From Ailanthus altissimus (taxonomy: Eukaryota; Streptophyta; Magnoliopsida; Sapindales; Simaroubaceae), in NCBI GenBank assembly GCA_946807835.1, contig OX327702.1, positions 2,542,001 through 2,606,000 on the forward strand: a DNA stretch of 64,000 nucleotides, in the 5' to 3' direction. The notes beneath the pieces were generated by a model that saw nothing but the letters and a program-made list of their open reading frames with translations, was not told the origin of the DNA and did not search any database. Made by a program: the position numbers and the translations under genes. Shown piece by piece: positions 33,281-44,353 of this stretch. Numbering within the stretch: position 1 is the first letter of the stretch; each line of letters begins with the position of its first letter.

Positions 33281-35735
33281 CTTTGGTGCATAGATGTGGG
33301 ATTGTGTTCATTATTACAAAACATGTATTATATACATATTTGTGCCCATATGAAAGTCTGAAATCTAATTTCCTAAACAATAAACACAATAAATATTTTA
33401 TGTTATCTCATAAATGAACTTATAAAGGTTTAATGAGAATTACATTAGTAAGCATTTAGAATTTGACTCATTGGAGTCCCTACCTCGAAATGTGCTTATT
33501 GTGAATTCTAGCTCTCAACTTGGTAGGCTTAGGAAGTCTAGAATGGCAACTTGATTCCAGCAATGATTTTAACTCTTAAACTAAAATGTTTAACTCTTAA
33601 GCTTGTGAAGTTACTTCAAAGCTATCAATGTTGTTTGCTTTGTTTTAACACTTGAAATATTAAAAACAATTATGGCTTTTGTAGCCAAATCACTTACAAA
33701 GGAAAAAGAAAAAAGATGTTCAACTCTTGAGTTTTTCAACACTTGAAAAATAAGAACTTCCCTCTCCCTATTTTCTTGGCCGAGATATGCACCCACAAAT
33801 AAGTAAAATTGCTTTTTATAATTTGCATCCATTTTTCCTCTAATAATTTAAGCATGAGGCCCTACAAGGCATGACAACCATTGCCTTGCCATTTCCCTTT
33901 GTTTTTATTTCAATTATTTACACTAAACAAATGAAATGAAACACATAGAGTTAAATGGATGAAGTGGCCAAATTTTGTGGTCCAAATTGTAAAACAATTT
34001 CAATTTTGGCCCCCACAATTTATAGTATCAAATGGCTTTGCTATTGTTACAATTATTTATAATAAAAAATTGATAAAAGTCAATAATGTAGGTGTGTTAG
34101 CTGAATTGCACAAAGAGAAGAGGAAACAATTTTTCTTTCTTGTATTACACACTTTGGCCACACCTCTCATCCTAATCTTTAATGTTTCTTTTGTTTATTC
34201 TAATCATATTAAAACAAATGAAACACGTGCATAATGTAATAAATAATATTTGTTTGACTTGATTAAAATAATAATATCAAATATTATTTGATTCAATAAA
34301 TAATTTAATGAATAAAATAGTGATCTTACTTATCTAACAAGTAAGGTCATTTTGATAATTTCTAAATCAAACAATAATTAGACTATAATGTGCTGCATGT
34401 CATTGTCTTATTGGTCAACAACTATTGTTAACTAATAGATGTATTTAACACTTAAGTCTCGACACGGGCACATCTCGAGAGATATTAAAGCAAATATTCG
34501 ATCTGCTGAAATTTACTGAATTAAACTATTTAATCCGAGATGTTGCCCCAGTGCACAACGAGTACATTTCATATTGAGGAACTCCCTAAGTACATGCTCG
34601 ATTTGTCAAACAAAACTATTTCGTGAGTCTGTGATCGATGCCTCATACACACGTCACGAATATTATAAATCAGCTCAGTAGACCACACAAGTTAAGGTCA
34701 TAGCGTATACGTCTAATCCTTTCATTATTTATATCATAGAGGAGTGAGGATATAGATCACATTGTCAAATTCTCATGCGCTCATCCCTAAACTTATCTCC
34801 AGACACATATCTCGATAAATAATATACGCAAACACCTTTACGATATTGTTGTTTGCGTATATTGTTTAACCATGTGAAAACTTTTTTTCTCAGGTTTGTT
34901 GCTTATAGCTATAAGTTTTTCTAAGATACAATATCAGAGCATCTGGATATACAACTCACCTATGTGAATTGACGGATCCCATATCTACATACACCGAACT
35001 CCATGAGTATCGTATCATACCCAGCAACATATAGTGGTCAGACTATGAAATATCTCTGACATATGTAGAACCAAAGCATGGTGGATCATTATAAGTCCAC
35101 CGTAGTATTCAGGTCAAAGAACGTACACAACTAAACTTGAGAGGACCTACCATTGACGACTTTATGGGATGTCTATTGGGGTCCTCATTGAGCCTGTTCA
35201 GTATTTAGTCCTCACTAAATACCCGTATATTATACGAGCTTTTGATAAGCCCATGGTTAGCTAAGAACAACCATTTAGACCATTAGATATGGTCATACAT
35301 TGATCTATAATAAAAGGTTTCACCAACACACCTATATCGGTGAATTAGATCAGAAACATCATGTTTGAGAATACATATGCATAATAATATTTCTTAGCAC
35401 CTATTGCAACTATGCTATTACTGATGTACTCTCGAGTCTATATCCCGTTACAGACAAGATCCTAACTTTTAGATTTTGCTAATTTTTATAACCTACTAAC
35501 TCTTAGTAGTGTTAGCTATTAGCAATTATAATTCTCAGTATTGTTAACTTTTAGCGCTGATCTAAACTCCTTTAGGCCAGATCTATACTCCTTCAAATTA
35601 TAAAATGTCTGTAGCGTAACAAGTACTGTACCATTTAATCAATGAAATTAGCGATTTAATAAAAAGTACTGCATAAATATTATAAAATAAAATATTCATA
35701 TAAAATGGGATGACATGTAAACACAAATCTCAACA
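33281..35735 (-). repeat. Copia LTR, minus orientation
   Basis: It is collinear with 21967-24639, ending CAAATCTCAACA at 35735 (LTR start on the minus strand). Its other end is truncated at the junction with the plus-orientation piece. Short open frames here (33611-33832, 33959-34234) are not conserved in sister LTRs. Confidence 0.65.
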
Positions 35736-36720
35736 ATATATACTATAACTTTAGCTTGTATGGTCTAAATGTTGCTTTGTAATATCTTTAACGTGTGTGT
35801 GGGGCATTATTCATAGACTTATAAAAGAGTTCCATATGAGAAACTGAGCATGGACCTAAGAAGTCTCACAATATAAAGTGTACTAATTGCGCATTGAGAT
35901 AGCGGACTGGATTGAACAGTTCGATCCAAGAAATTTTAGCAAATCAAAAATTCGTTTCAAAATCCCTTAAAATGTGCATTTGTCAAGATTTAAGTGTTAA
36001 GTACATCATTTAATTAATTAATAAAAGTTATTAATCAATGAGATGATGACAAGTGATACAATTATAATTATAAAGTATTTGTCTTATGTTGACTAATTTA
36101 ACTTTGCTTATGAGATAAGTAAGATCAATTTAATATAATATTTTTTTTATTAGTCAACAAATAAGAAAATAAAGCGGCATGGCATGAATGCTTATGGGCC
36201 TTATTGGTTGACATTCAAAATATAAAAAAATTATTTTTTCATTTTGTAGTAAATGGCCCGCCATTATAAGAGATCAAATTAAAATGTTTGATTGTTTAAT
36301 TAAGATAATGTAAAAATATTTACATTATTTAGGGAAACAATTAAGCATGGAAGGATAACTTTACAAATGGTTGTGGACTATCTTTGGTTGACAATAAAAT
36401 AAAAATATGTCTTCTTTGATTTGAATGGTTCAATTAAAATGAATTGTAATATACAAAAATATTTTGTATAATTGGACACATGGATCCATGGCTTGTAAGG
36501 TTAAGTGTTGACCATTAAAAAGGAATTTGAATAAAAATGAGAAAGGTTTTTCATTTGACAATTCAATTGGTTCAATTAAAGGGATTGAAGAGAGACAAAG
36601 AGAAAATAGTTTTATTTTAGTGCAAAGAGTTTTTTCAAAACTTCTTCTTCTTCTTCCACGAGGGTTGGCCAAGAACCAAGTAAGTAAAAGAGAGATTATT
36701 TTGTTTTGTGCAAAAGTTGC
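35736..36720 (+). repeat. Copia LTR fragment, plus orientation, interrupted by younger elements
   Basis: The same LTR family reads forward here (landmark GTGTGTGGGGCATTATTCATAGAC corresponds to the complement of about 34630-34660). It is split at the GTTGC target site by the Gag-protease array and resumes at 50205-50403, is split again by element B, and probably resumes after 56423. Its 5' end is missing. Confidence 0.65.
36716..36720 (+). repeat. Target-site duplication (left) of the Gag-protease array
   Basis: GTTGC lies directly before the first LTR; the same GTTGC follows the third LTR at 50205-50209. Confidence 0.85.
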
Positions 36721-38210
36721 TGATAAGGGCAAATTTGTCATATATTTTCTCATGTTTTTATTATTGATATTTTATTATTTTATGAGAATAAATGGCTATT
36801 AATGTGCATTATTATTATTTATAGGGACTTGAACGAAATTTAAAGAAAGAACGCAAAAGGAGCGAAAACAGGGACTAAAATGCAAAGCTTTCAAAGTATG
36901 AGTCCAGCGCCCCCGCGCCACAAGTATTTTAGCCCCAGCGTTGGAATAGTGATCGAAATTAGAAAAACGACCTGTTTAAGTCGCGTCTGGAGCTCCAGCG
37001 ATGAAGAGACACCGCGCCAGCGACGTTCCAGCGCCCCAGCGCTATAAACATACCGCGCCAGCGGTGAAGCCGTTTTCATGCAGCGCCCCAGCGCCAAGAT
37101 CCCACCGCGCCAGCGGTGCAAGCTTTTTCACGCAGCGCCCCAGCGACAGATGCATAGCGCGCCAGCGGTAGTGCGAGTCCTAGTCCGACGAGAATTGAGA
37201 TTTTCAAGCTCATATCAATCCCTATATAAAGCCACTCGTTCCCAGCCTTCAGGGGAGAATCCAAGACGACCCAAGAGCACCAAGAATACAGAGCAAGAGT
37301 CTTGGAGAGCAATAGGAGCTTAATTGAAGCAACTTTAGAGAGAGATACAAGACGTTCTTCGGCATCAAGAGTTTCTAGGCAGCGCAATTAAGAGCAATTC
37401 GACGTCTATATCGGTTTGCTAATAATTGTATCATGATTTATAATTATTTCTACTGCTGTTCTCTTGTAGCCATGAGCTAAACTTGTTTTCTAGGGTTAAT
37501 ATTTGAACTCAATATGTGCGCTTAAATTGCCATATCCTTTTAGTATTTAATAAACTTAGTCATTTATTATTTAAATTACTTGTGTTTAATGCTTCAATAT
37601 ATCTGGCCAATATATGGTGAATGAATTGGTAATATTATTGATAAACTCGGAAGAGGAATCATAATATTTAGACCTAGGTAATTTGATGCATGATTGTAGA
37701 GTAACATTCAATGTTGCATATGCAAGTTTCAACTTAGGATAGGAATATACCTAATTGGCATGTATGATCAATAAGACCTAATCTTAATGAATCTTAATTT
37801 ATTACAAGTACCATAGGAATATAGGTATTTGGTAAACTAAGATATACTTGCATGACCTTGGAAGAGGCTTGTGAATACATTAGTGTCTTGATCAATAATA
37901 AAGACTAAGTAAGTTAAATATTAGAGGATTAATCATTAGAAACATATTGAGGGATAATATTAATCCTAGGTTTTCTCTACGTTGCTATATCTTTAAATCT
38001 CATTGCATTGTGTTTTTACTTTTATATTTCTTACATTCATTCTTAGATTTTTATTTTTCTGAATAATTATTAGGAAGATATAATTTTAGTAATTGGTTAA
38101 AAAGAAAGAATTATCCCTGTGGGTTCGACATCCGACTAATTAGTCTCTTTATTACTTGCATACGATAGTGTATACTTGCACTTAATTTATGATATCGAAA
38201 TATCGCATCA
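36721..38210 (+). repeat. LTR 1 of the Gag-protease array
   Basis: TGATAAGGGC...ATCGCATCA, 1490 bp. It holds a GC-rich CAGCGCC-type cluster at about 36900-37170 and a TATATAAA box at 37223-37230 that probably starts the element's transcript. Confidence 0.9.
37223..37230 (+). promoter_or_regulatory. TATA box in LTR 1 (same in LTRs 2 and 3)
   Basis: TATATAAA lies about 500 bases into the LTR, just after the GC-rich cluster. The equivalent sites are at 43220-43227 and 49217-49224. Confidence 0.55.
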
Positions 38211-38216
38211 AGTTTT

Positions 38217-38234
38217 TGGCGCCGTTGCCGGGGA
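38217..38234 (+). other. Primer-binding site of Gag-protease unit 1
   Basis: TGGCGCCGTTGCCGGGGA, six bases after the LTR end, is the tRNA-Asp-type primer site typical of Athila/Tat elements. The second copy is at 44214-44231. Confidence 0.85.
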
Positions 38235-38356
38235 TAATTATCTACTTTTTTTTACCAATATTAATACCAATCTTTCTAGTTTTTACTTCAGAATTTTTTT
38301 ATTTTATTTTATTTTATTTTCATTAATTTAGTTTTACTTTCTTTCTTACGAGGTAC

Positions 38357-40936
38357 ATGCGAAGATCGAAAAGTGAAGACTTGATTGCTTTTGATCCAGA
38401 GATTGAAAGAACTTTAAGAAGAATTAGAAGAGAGCAAAATCAAGTCAACACCATGGAAGATCAAGTACCAATTGCACCCAATAATGAAAGAAGACCACTA
38501 AGGGAGTATGCTGTTCCCTTAGTCAATGGAATCCATTCAAGCATCCAAAGACCAACTGTTCAAGCTAACAACTTTGAGATCAAGCCAAGCACGATTCAAA
38601 TGCTCAAGGATTTGGTACAATTTAGTGGACTACCTAATGACGATCCAAACATGCACATTATCAACTTCTTGGAGATATGTGATACATTCAAGTACAATGG
38701 GGTGTCCGATGATGCAATCCGTCTAAGATTGTTTCCCTTTTCCTTGAGAGACAAAGCAAAAAGCTGGCTGCTATCACTTCCATCTGGATCTATAGCTACA
38801 TGGGATGATCTTGCACAAAAGTTCCTCGCCAAATTCTTTCCACCTGCTAAAACTGCCAAGATGAGGAACGACATCACATCATTCCTACAACTAGATGGAG
38901 AATCTCTTTACGAGGCATGGGAGAGATATAAGGATATGCAAAGAAAATGTCCTCATCATGGAGTTCCGAAGTGGTTGCTTGTACAAACATTTTACAATGG
39001 ATTAGCCGGTCAATTCAGAACGATAGTAGATGCTGCAGCTGGAGGAGCACTCATGAACAAATCAACTGATGAAGCATATGATCTACTAGATGAGATGGCG
39101 TCCAATGCCTATCAATGGCCCACCGAAAGGTCAACCACAAGAAAGATCGCTGGATTACATGAAGTAGACACTTTGACTACATTATCTGCCCAAGTCAACC
39201 TCTTGACCAAACAATTAAGCAACTTGGGAGTTAATGCTATCAAGAGTCAACCCATCACTTGCGATTTCTGTGGAAGCAATCATGCTAATGGACAATGCAT
39301 GGAGACTGCTCAATATGTAGGGGACTTTAACCGCAACAATCCTAATTCAAATTTTTACAATCCTGGATGGAGAAATCACCCCAACTTCTCATGGAGCAAC
39401 AATAATCAAGGACAGCATTCTAAAGCTCCTTTTGGCTTCCAACCACAAATTCAGCAAGAGAAGAAACCAGACATTGAAGACATGCTCCTGCAATACATAA
39501 AGAAAACAGATGCACTCTTTCAAAGTCAAGCAGCTTCACTTAGAGCCTTGGAAAATCAAGTAGGGCAGCTCGCAACAGCAATAAACAATCGACCTCAAGG
39601 AACTCTACCAAGCAACACCGAAGTCAATCTAAAAGGAAGTGTAGAACAGTGCCAAGCCATCTCCCTAAGAAGTGGTAAAGTCTTACATGATAACACTCCT
39701 CAACCACAGCTTTCAGAGATGATTGAGAAGGAAAAAGAACCAGTGGTCCAGCAAGATGACGTGCAACCATATAGACCACCTATACCATTTCCTCAGAGAT
39801 TACAACAGCTAAGAAACCAAGAGAAGAGTGCTGAGACGCAGAAAAGCATAGAAAATGGTATTCAAGTGCAAGAACAGAAAAGAGAAAATGCAGCAGAAGA
39901 TACCAATAGCAATCCACAGAAGCAACCTACGCAGTCATTCACTCCACCACCTCCATTTCCTCAGAGACTGCAAAAGAAGAAACTAGATAAGCAATTTTCT
40001 AAATTTCTTGATATTTTTAAGAAATTACATATTAATCTTCCTTTTGCAGATGCACTGGAGCAAATGCCGAGCTATGTGAAATTTATGAAGGAAATTCTAT
40101 CAAAGAAGAGAAGAATAGATGACTTCGAGACTGTGGCCCTGACAGAAGAGTGTAGCGCCATCCTTCTAAAGAAGCTACCTCCAAAGCTCAAGGATCCTGG
40201 GAGTTTCACCATACCATGCTCAATTGGAAATTATGATTTTGGGAAAGCACTTTGTGATCTGGGAGCTAGCATCAATCTTATGCCATTTTCTGTGTATAAA
40301 AAGTTGGGACTGAAAGAAGCCAAACCAACAAATATCACACTTCAGTTAGCAGATCGTTCTCTCACCTATCCTAAGGGATTAATTGAAGATGTGTTGGTTA
40401 AGGTCGATAAATTCATCTTCCCTGCCGATTTCATTGTTTTGGATATGGAAGAAGACAAGGAGATCCCAATCATCCTTGGAAGACCTTTCTTAGCCACTGG
40501 AAGAACAATCATTGATGTGCAAAAAGGAGAGTTGACCATGAGAGTACAAGAGGATACAGTCACTTTTAAGGTCTTCAAGGAGATCAAATTACCAGCTGAA
40601 AATGAAGACTGTTTCTGCATTAATGTGGTGCATCCAAGCATTAAGCAAATTAAAGATATGGAGACATTGGATCCTCACATCCGAAAAAGAGCATTGAAGC
40701 ATAGAAAGGCAAGAGAGAAGAAGAAAAAGCAGCATCACGACGAAGCAAGCAAAGAGAAAGAAAAGGAAGAACCATCTCCTCGGTCTAAGATTAAAGTCTT
40801 TCCGGAGAGACATAAGGAGAATGCAGCAAAAGATACTGCCCGAGGTTTAATTGCAAAAATATGGAAGCCGAAAAAGAAGAAAGCCAGCAAGATCACTTAC
40901 ACAAATGCTTCCATCTGCATCTTCGACCCACCATGA
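38357..40936 (+). CDS. Gag-protease polyprotein (859 aa), Athila/Tat-like, copy 1
   Basis: Gag forms the retrotransposon capsid; the aspartic protease processes it. The capsid (Retrotrans_gag) region spans about residues 100-215 (FPFSLRDKAKSWLLSLP, then ESLYEAWERYKDM). A short Cys/His knuckle starts at C302 (CDFCGSNHANGQC). Low-complexity Gln/Pro linkers follow, then the retropepsin-like domain with catalytic D634 in LCDLGAS and the IILGRPFLATG motif. The C-terminus is Lys/Glu-rich and basic. The frame is fully open and closes with TGA before any RT sequence. The ATG lies 123 bases after the primer site. Copy 2 encodes the same protein. A complete Gag could still make particles, with RT and integrase supplied by an autonomous relative. 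Confidence 0.9.
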   Translation: MRRSKSEDLIAFDPEIERTLRRIRREQNQVNTMEDQVPIAPNNERRPLREYAVPLVNGIHSSIQRPTVQANNFEIKPSTIQMLKDLVQFSGLPNDDPNMHIINFLEICDTFKYNGVSDDAIRLRLFPFSLRDKAKSWLLSLPSGSIATWDDLAQKFLAKFFPPAKTAKMRNDITSFLQLDGESLYEAWERYKDMQRKCPHHGVPKWLLVQTFYNGLAGQFRTIVDAAAGGALMNKSTDEAYDLLDEMASNAYQWPTERSTTRKIAGLHEVDTLTTLSAQVNLLTKQLSNLGVNAIKSQPITCDFCGSNHANGQCMETAQYVGDFNRNNPNSNFYNPGWRNHPNFSWSNNNQGQHSKAPFGFQPQIQQEKKPDIEDMLLQYIKKTDALFQSQAASLRALENQVGQLATAINNRPQGTLPSNTEVNLKGSVEQCQAISLRSGKVLHDNTPQPQLSEMIEKEKEPVVQQDDVQPYRPPIPFPQRLQQLRNQEKSAETQKSIENGIQVQEQKRENAAEDTNSNPQKQPTQSFTPPPPFPQRLQKKKLDKQFSKFLDIFKKLHINLPFADALEQMPSYVKFMKEILSKKRRIDDFETVALTEECSAILLKKLPPKLKDPGSFTIPCSIGNYDFGKALCDLGASINLMPFSVYKKLGLKEAKPTNITLQLADRSLTYPKGLIEDVLVKVDKFIFPADFIVLDMEEDKEIPIILGRPFLATGRTIIDVQKGELTMRVQEDTVTFKVFKEIKLPAENEDCFCINVVHPSIKQIKDMETLDPHIRKRALKHRKAREKKKKQHHDEASKEKEKEEPSPRSKIKVFPERHKENAAKDTARGLIAKIWKPKKKKASKITYTNASICIFDPP

Positions 40937-41010
40937 AAGAAAAGAAAGCCCCGTCAAGCCGATGACGTTAAATCAAGCGCTACTTGGGAGGCAACCCAAG
41001 GAAAGTATTA

Positions 41011-41048
41011 TTATTATTATTATTATTATCACTTTTTTTTTTTCAGCA

Positions 41049-41084
<36 letters not shown>
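41011..41084 (+). repeat. ATT microsatellite, T run and 31-base A run
   Basis: ATT repeats, a nine-T run and a 31-base A run follow the Gag-protease stop. The second unit (47008-47081) has the same lengths, which is notable because such runs change length quickly. Confidence 0.85.
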
Positions 41085-41086
<2 letters not shown>

Positions 41087-41094
41087 CAGAAATA

Positions 41095-41295
41095 CAGCGC
41101 TGTAGCGACAGGTTTCAGCGCAGCAGCGATGCACAATTCAAGTTTCCACCGCCCCCGCGGTACAAGCAACATCGCGCCAGCGCAAATTCCAGTAACTGTG
41201 CAGAACTCAGCCTTCAGCGCTGCAGCGATGGAATATTACCGCGGCAGCGCCAGAACATCGCCCCAGCGACGGAGACTCAGCGCAACAGCGAAAAT
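41095..41295 (+). repeat. GC-rich CAGCGC cluster downstream of Gag-protease (unit 1)
   Basis: About 200 bases are dense in CAGCGC, GCAGCG and CGCCAGCG words, inside AT-rich DNA; the same lies at 47092-47292. It matches the composition of the LTR cluster and of the copia leader clusters. Confidence 0.75.
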
Positions 41296-41299
41296 TGAC

Positions 41300-42717
41300 T
41301 AGGGAAGTCTCTTAATTTCACTTCTTTATTTTTTGACATTGGGGACAATGTCTAAATTAAGTTTGGGGGTGGGAAACACTTTCTTGTGTTCATTTTTCTG
41401 CATGATTTGGGGGGTCATTCTTGTGGGTTAAAACTTAATTTTTTTTTTAGTTACTTAGTTTTTTTTTTAGTTAATTCATTTTTATTAGGTTTTGATAAGA
41501 TGATCATTAGTCTATGATAAGAAAAAGAATACATGGTTGAATTTATTTTTACACATCCATAGGGAATGATAGATACTTGAGACAATTTTAATTATTTAAG
41601 TTTAGGAACAAATTCGACCTTATTCATAATCACCAATATTTTGAACACTTTATAAGCATGAATAGTTATAACTATTACTTAGAGATACTTATGTTTTAGA
41701 GAGTACACCACAGTCTCGAAGACCGATACTCTAGAACTTGTCTTTAGTTACTATTTGAGGCGAAATTCTAGGAAACACATGAATAGGGAAATGACATTAG
41801 GCCATCTTTGGACCGATTGAGCCTTTCTAGCCTACCTTTTATTGTATATTTATCCCTAGTACCCTATTTTGAGCCTAATTACCCATTCTTTGGTTTAACC
41901 ACATTACAAGCCCAAGACTTAAAGTTTACTTATCCAAAATTTACCCGTAACACCATAAACTTTGCATTTACTTAGAAATACTCTTGAAAAGGAAAAAGTT
42001 GTGGTGATATGAGAAAAATAAGTTTGGGTGGTATTTATCAATCTAAGTTTGGGGGTATATAAAATTGAAAAAAAAAGAAGAAAAGAAAGAAAAAGAAGAA
42101 ATTCTTTGAAAAAAAAAAAGATTGAAAAGAAGGATGGGAACACAATAAGTTTGGGGGAAGAGATAATACAAGGAAAAGAAGATCAAGAGGTTTCTAGGTA
42201 AAATCTAAGTGTTCATGGTGTGAATTGAACTTCATATATTTATCCTTTTATCCCACCTTGACCCTAGCCTTACGTTACAAGCTAAGTAAAGTCCTAAATA
42301 GATCCCTAGATATGTGATTTTCTACATTAGTGGAGAGTGGTAATAAAGACAAGCTTATGGAAGTGTCATTATACAAATTAAATGCCGAGACACCATCTTT
42401 TCTGTACAAACTAAAGTATAAAGTAAATCAAAGTATGGTTTTTGCTATTTGCTTGCTGCTTGCACACACACACATGGTGATTATTTATGAGGAAGAATGA
42501 GGGACTAAATGAAGATAATTAGAATTGTTAATAGCTATTTGTCTACCTTAAGGATTTGTATCATTTCGTTAGCCTTTGAGACAATGATTTTGATCATCTT
42601 ACTAGTATTAGTATATTTTGTTTTGTTTTGTTAAATAAGTCAAGTATAATCCTTTGTTTCTCTCTTAGTTTTATTTTATTGCTTGAGGACAAGCAAGTAT
42701 TTAAGTTTGGGGGAATT
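41300..42717 (+). other. Non-coding 3' interior with repeated AAGTTTGGGGG motif
   Basis: No RT, integrase or other gene is seen. The motif AAGTTTGGGGG occurs at 41359, 42045, 42147 and 42703, plus a variant near 42020. The last copy adjoins the next LTR and is the likely polypurine tract. The equivalent region of unit 2 is 47297-48714. Confidence 0.7.
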
Positions 42718-44207
42718 TGATAAGGGCAAATTTGTCATATATTTTCTCATGTTTTTATTATTGATATTTTATTATTTTATGAGAATAAATGGCTATTAAT
42801 GTGCATTATTATTATTTATAGGGACTTGAACGAAATTTAAAGAAAGAACGCAAAAGGAGCGAAAACAGGGACTAAAATGCAAAGCTTTCAAAGTATGAGT
42901 CCAGCGCCCCCGCGCCACAAGTATTTTAGCCCCAGCGTTGGAATAGTGATCGAAATTAGAAAAACGACCTGTTTAAGTCGCGTCTGGAGCTCCAGCGATG
43001 AAGAGACACCGCGCCAGCGACGTTCCAGCGCCCCAGCGCTATAAACATACCGCGCCAGCGGTGAAGCCGTTTTCATGCAGCGCCCCAGCGCCAAGATCCC
43101 ACCGCGCCAGCGGTGCAAGCTTTTTCACGCAGCGCCCCAGCGACAGATGCATAGCGCGCCAGCGGTAGTGCGAGTCCTAGTCCGACGAGAATTGAGATTT
43201 TCAAGCTCATATCAATCCCTATATAAAGCCACTCGTTCCCAGCCTTCAGGGGAGAATCCAAGACGACCCAAGAGCACCAAGAATACAGAGCAAGAGTCTT
43301 GGAGAGCAATAGGAGCTTAATTGAAGCAACTTTAGAGAGAGATACAAGACGTTCTTCGGCATCAAGAGTTTCTAGGCAGCGCAATTAAGAGCAATTCGAC
43401 GTCTATATCGGTTTGCTAATAATTGTATCATGATTTATAATTATTTCTACTGCTGTTCTCTTGTAGCCATGAGCTAAACTTGTTTTCTAGGGTTAATATT
43501 TGAACTCAATATGTGCGCTTAAATTGCCATATCCTTTTAGTATTTAATAAACTTAGTCATTTATTATTTAAATTACTTGTGTTTAATGCTTCAATATATC
43601 TGGCCAATATATGGTGAATGAATTGGTAATATTATTGATAAACTCGGAAGAGGAATCATAATATTTAGACCTAGGTAATTTGATGCATGATTGTAGAGTA
43701 ACATTCAATGTTGCATATGCAAGTTTCAACTTAGGATAGGAATATACCTAATTGGCATGTATGATCAATAAGACCTAATCTTAATGAATCTTAATTTATT
43801 ACAAGTACCATAGGAATATAGGTATTTGGTAAACTAAGATATACTTGCATGACCTTGGAAGAGGCTTGTGAATACATTAGTGTCTTGATCAATAATAAAG
43901 ACTAAGTAAGTTAAATATTAGAGGATTAATCATTAGAAACATATTGAGGGATAATATTAATCCTAGGTTTTCTCTACGTTGCTATATCTTTAAATCTCAT
44001 TGCATTGTGTTTTTACTTTTATATTTCTTACATTCATTCTTAGATTTTTATTTTTCTGAATAATTATTAGGAAGATATAATTTTAGTAATTGGTTAAAAA
44101 GAAAGAATTATCCCTGTGGGTTCGACATCCGACTAATTAGTCTCTTTATTACTTGCATACGATAGTGTATACTTGCACTTAATTTATGATATCGAAATAT
44201 CGCATCA
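42718..44207 (+). repeat. LTR 2 (shared, middle) of the Gag-protease array
   Basis: 1490 bp. It is preceded by a polypurine-like GTTTGGGGGAATT and followed by a primer site, so it serves as 3' LTR of unit 1 and 5' LTR of unit 2. I see no difference from LTR 1. Confidence 0.9.
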
Positions 44208-44213
44208 AGTTTT

Positions 44214-44231
44214 TGGCGCCGTTGCCGGGGA
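44214..44231 (+). other. Primer-binding site of Gag-protease unit 2
   Basis: Same tRNA-Asp-type sequence as at 38217-38234, six bases after LTR 2. Confidence 0.85.
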
Positions 44232-44353
44232 TAATTATCTACTTTTTTTTACCAATATTAATACCAATCTTTCTAGTTTTTACTTCAGAATTTTTTTATT
44301 TTATTTTATTTTATTTTCATTAATTTAGTTTTACTTTCTTTCTTACGAGGTAC

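Noticed and set aside
37076..37387. 103-codon minus-strand and 81-codon plus-strand frames in the Gag-protease LTRs (three copies each)
   Set aside because: They recur only because the LTR is repeated three times. They overlap each other on opposite strands in the GC-rich cluster and promoter region.
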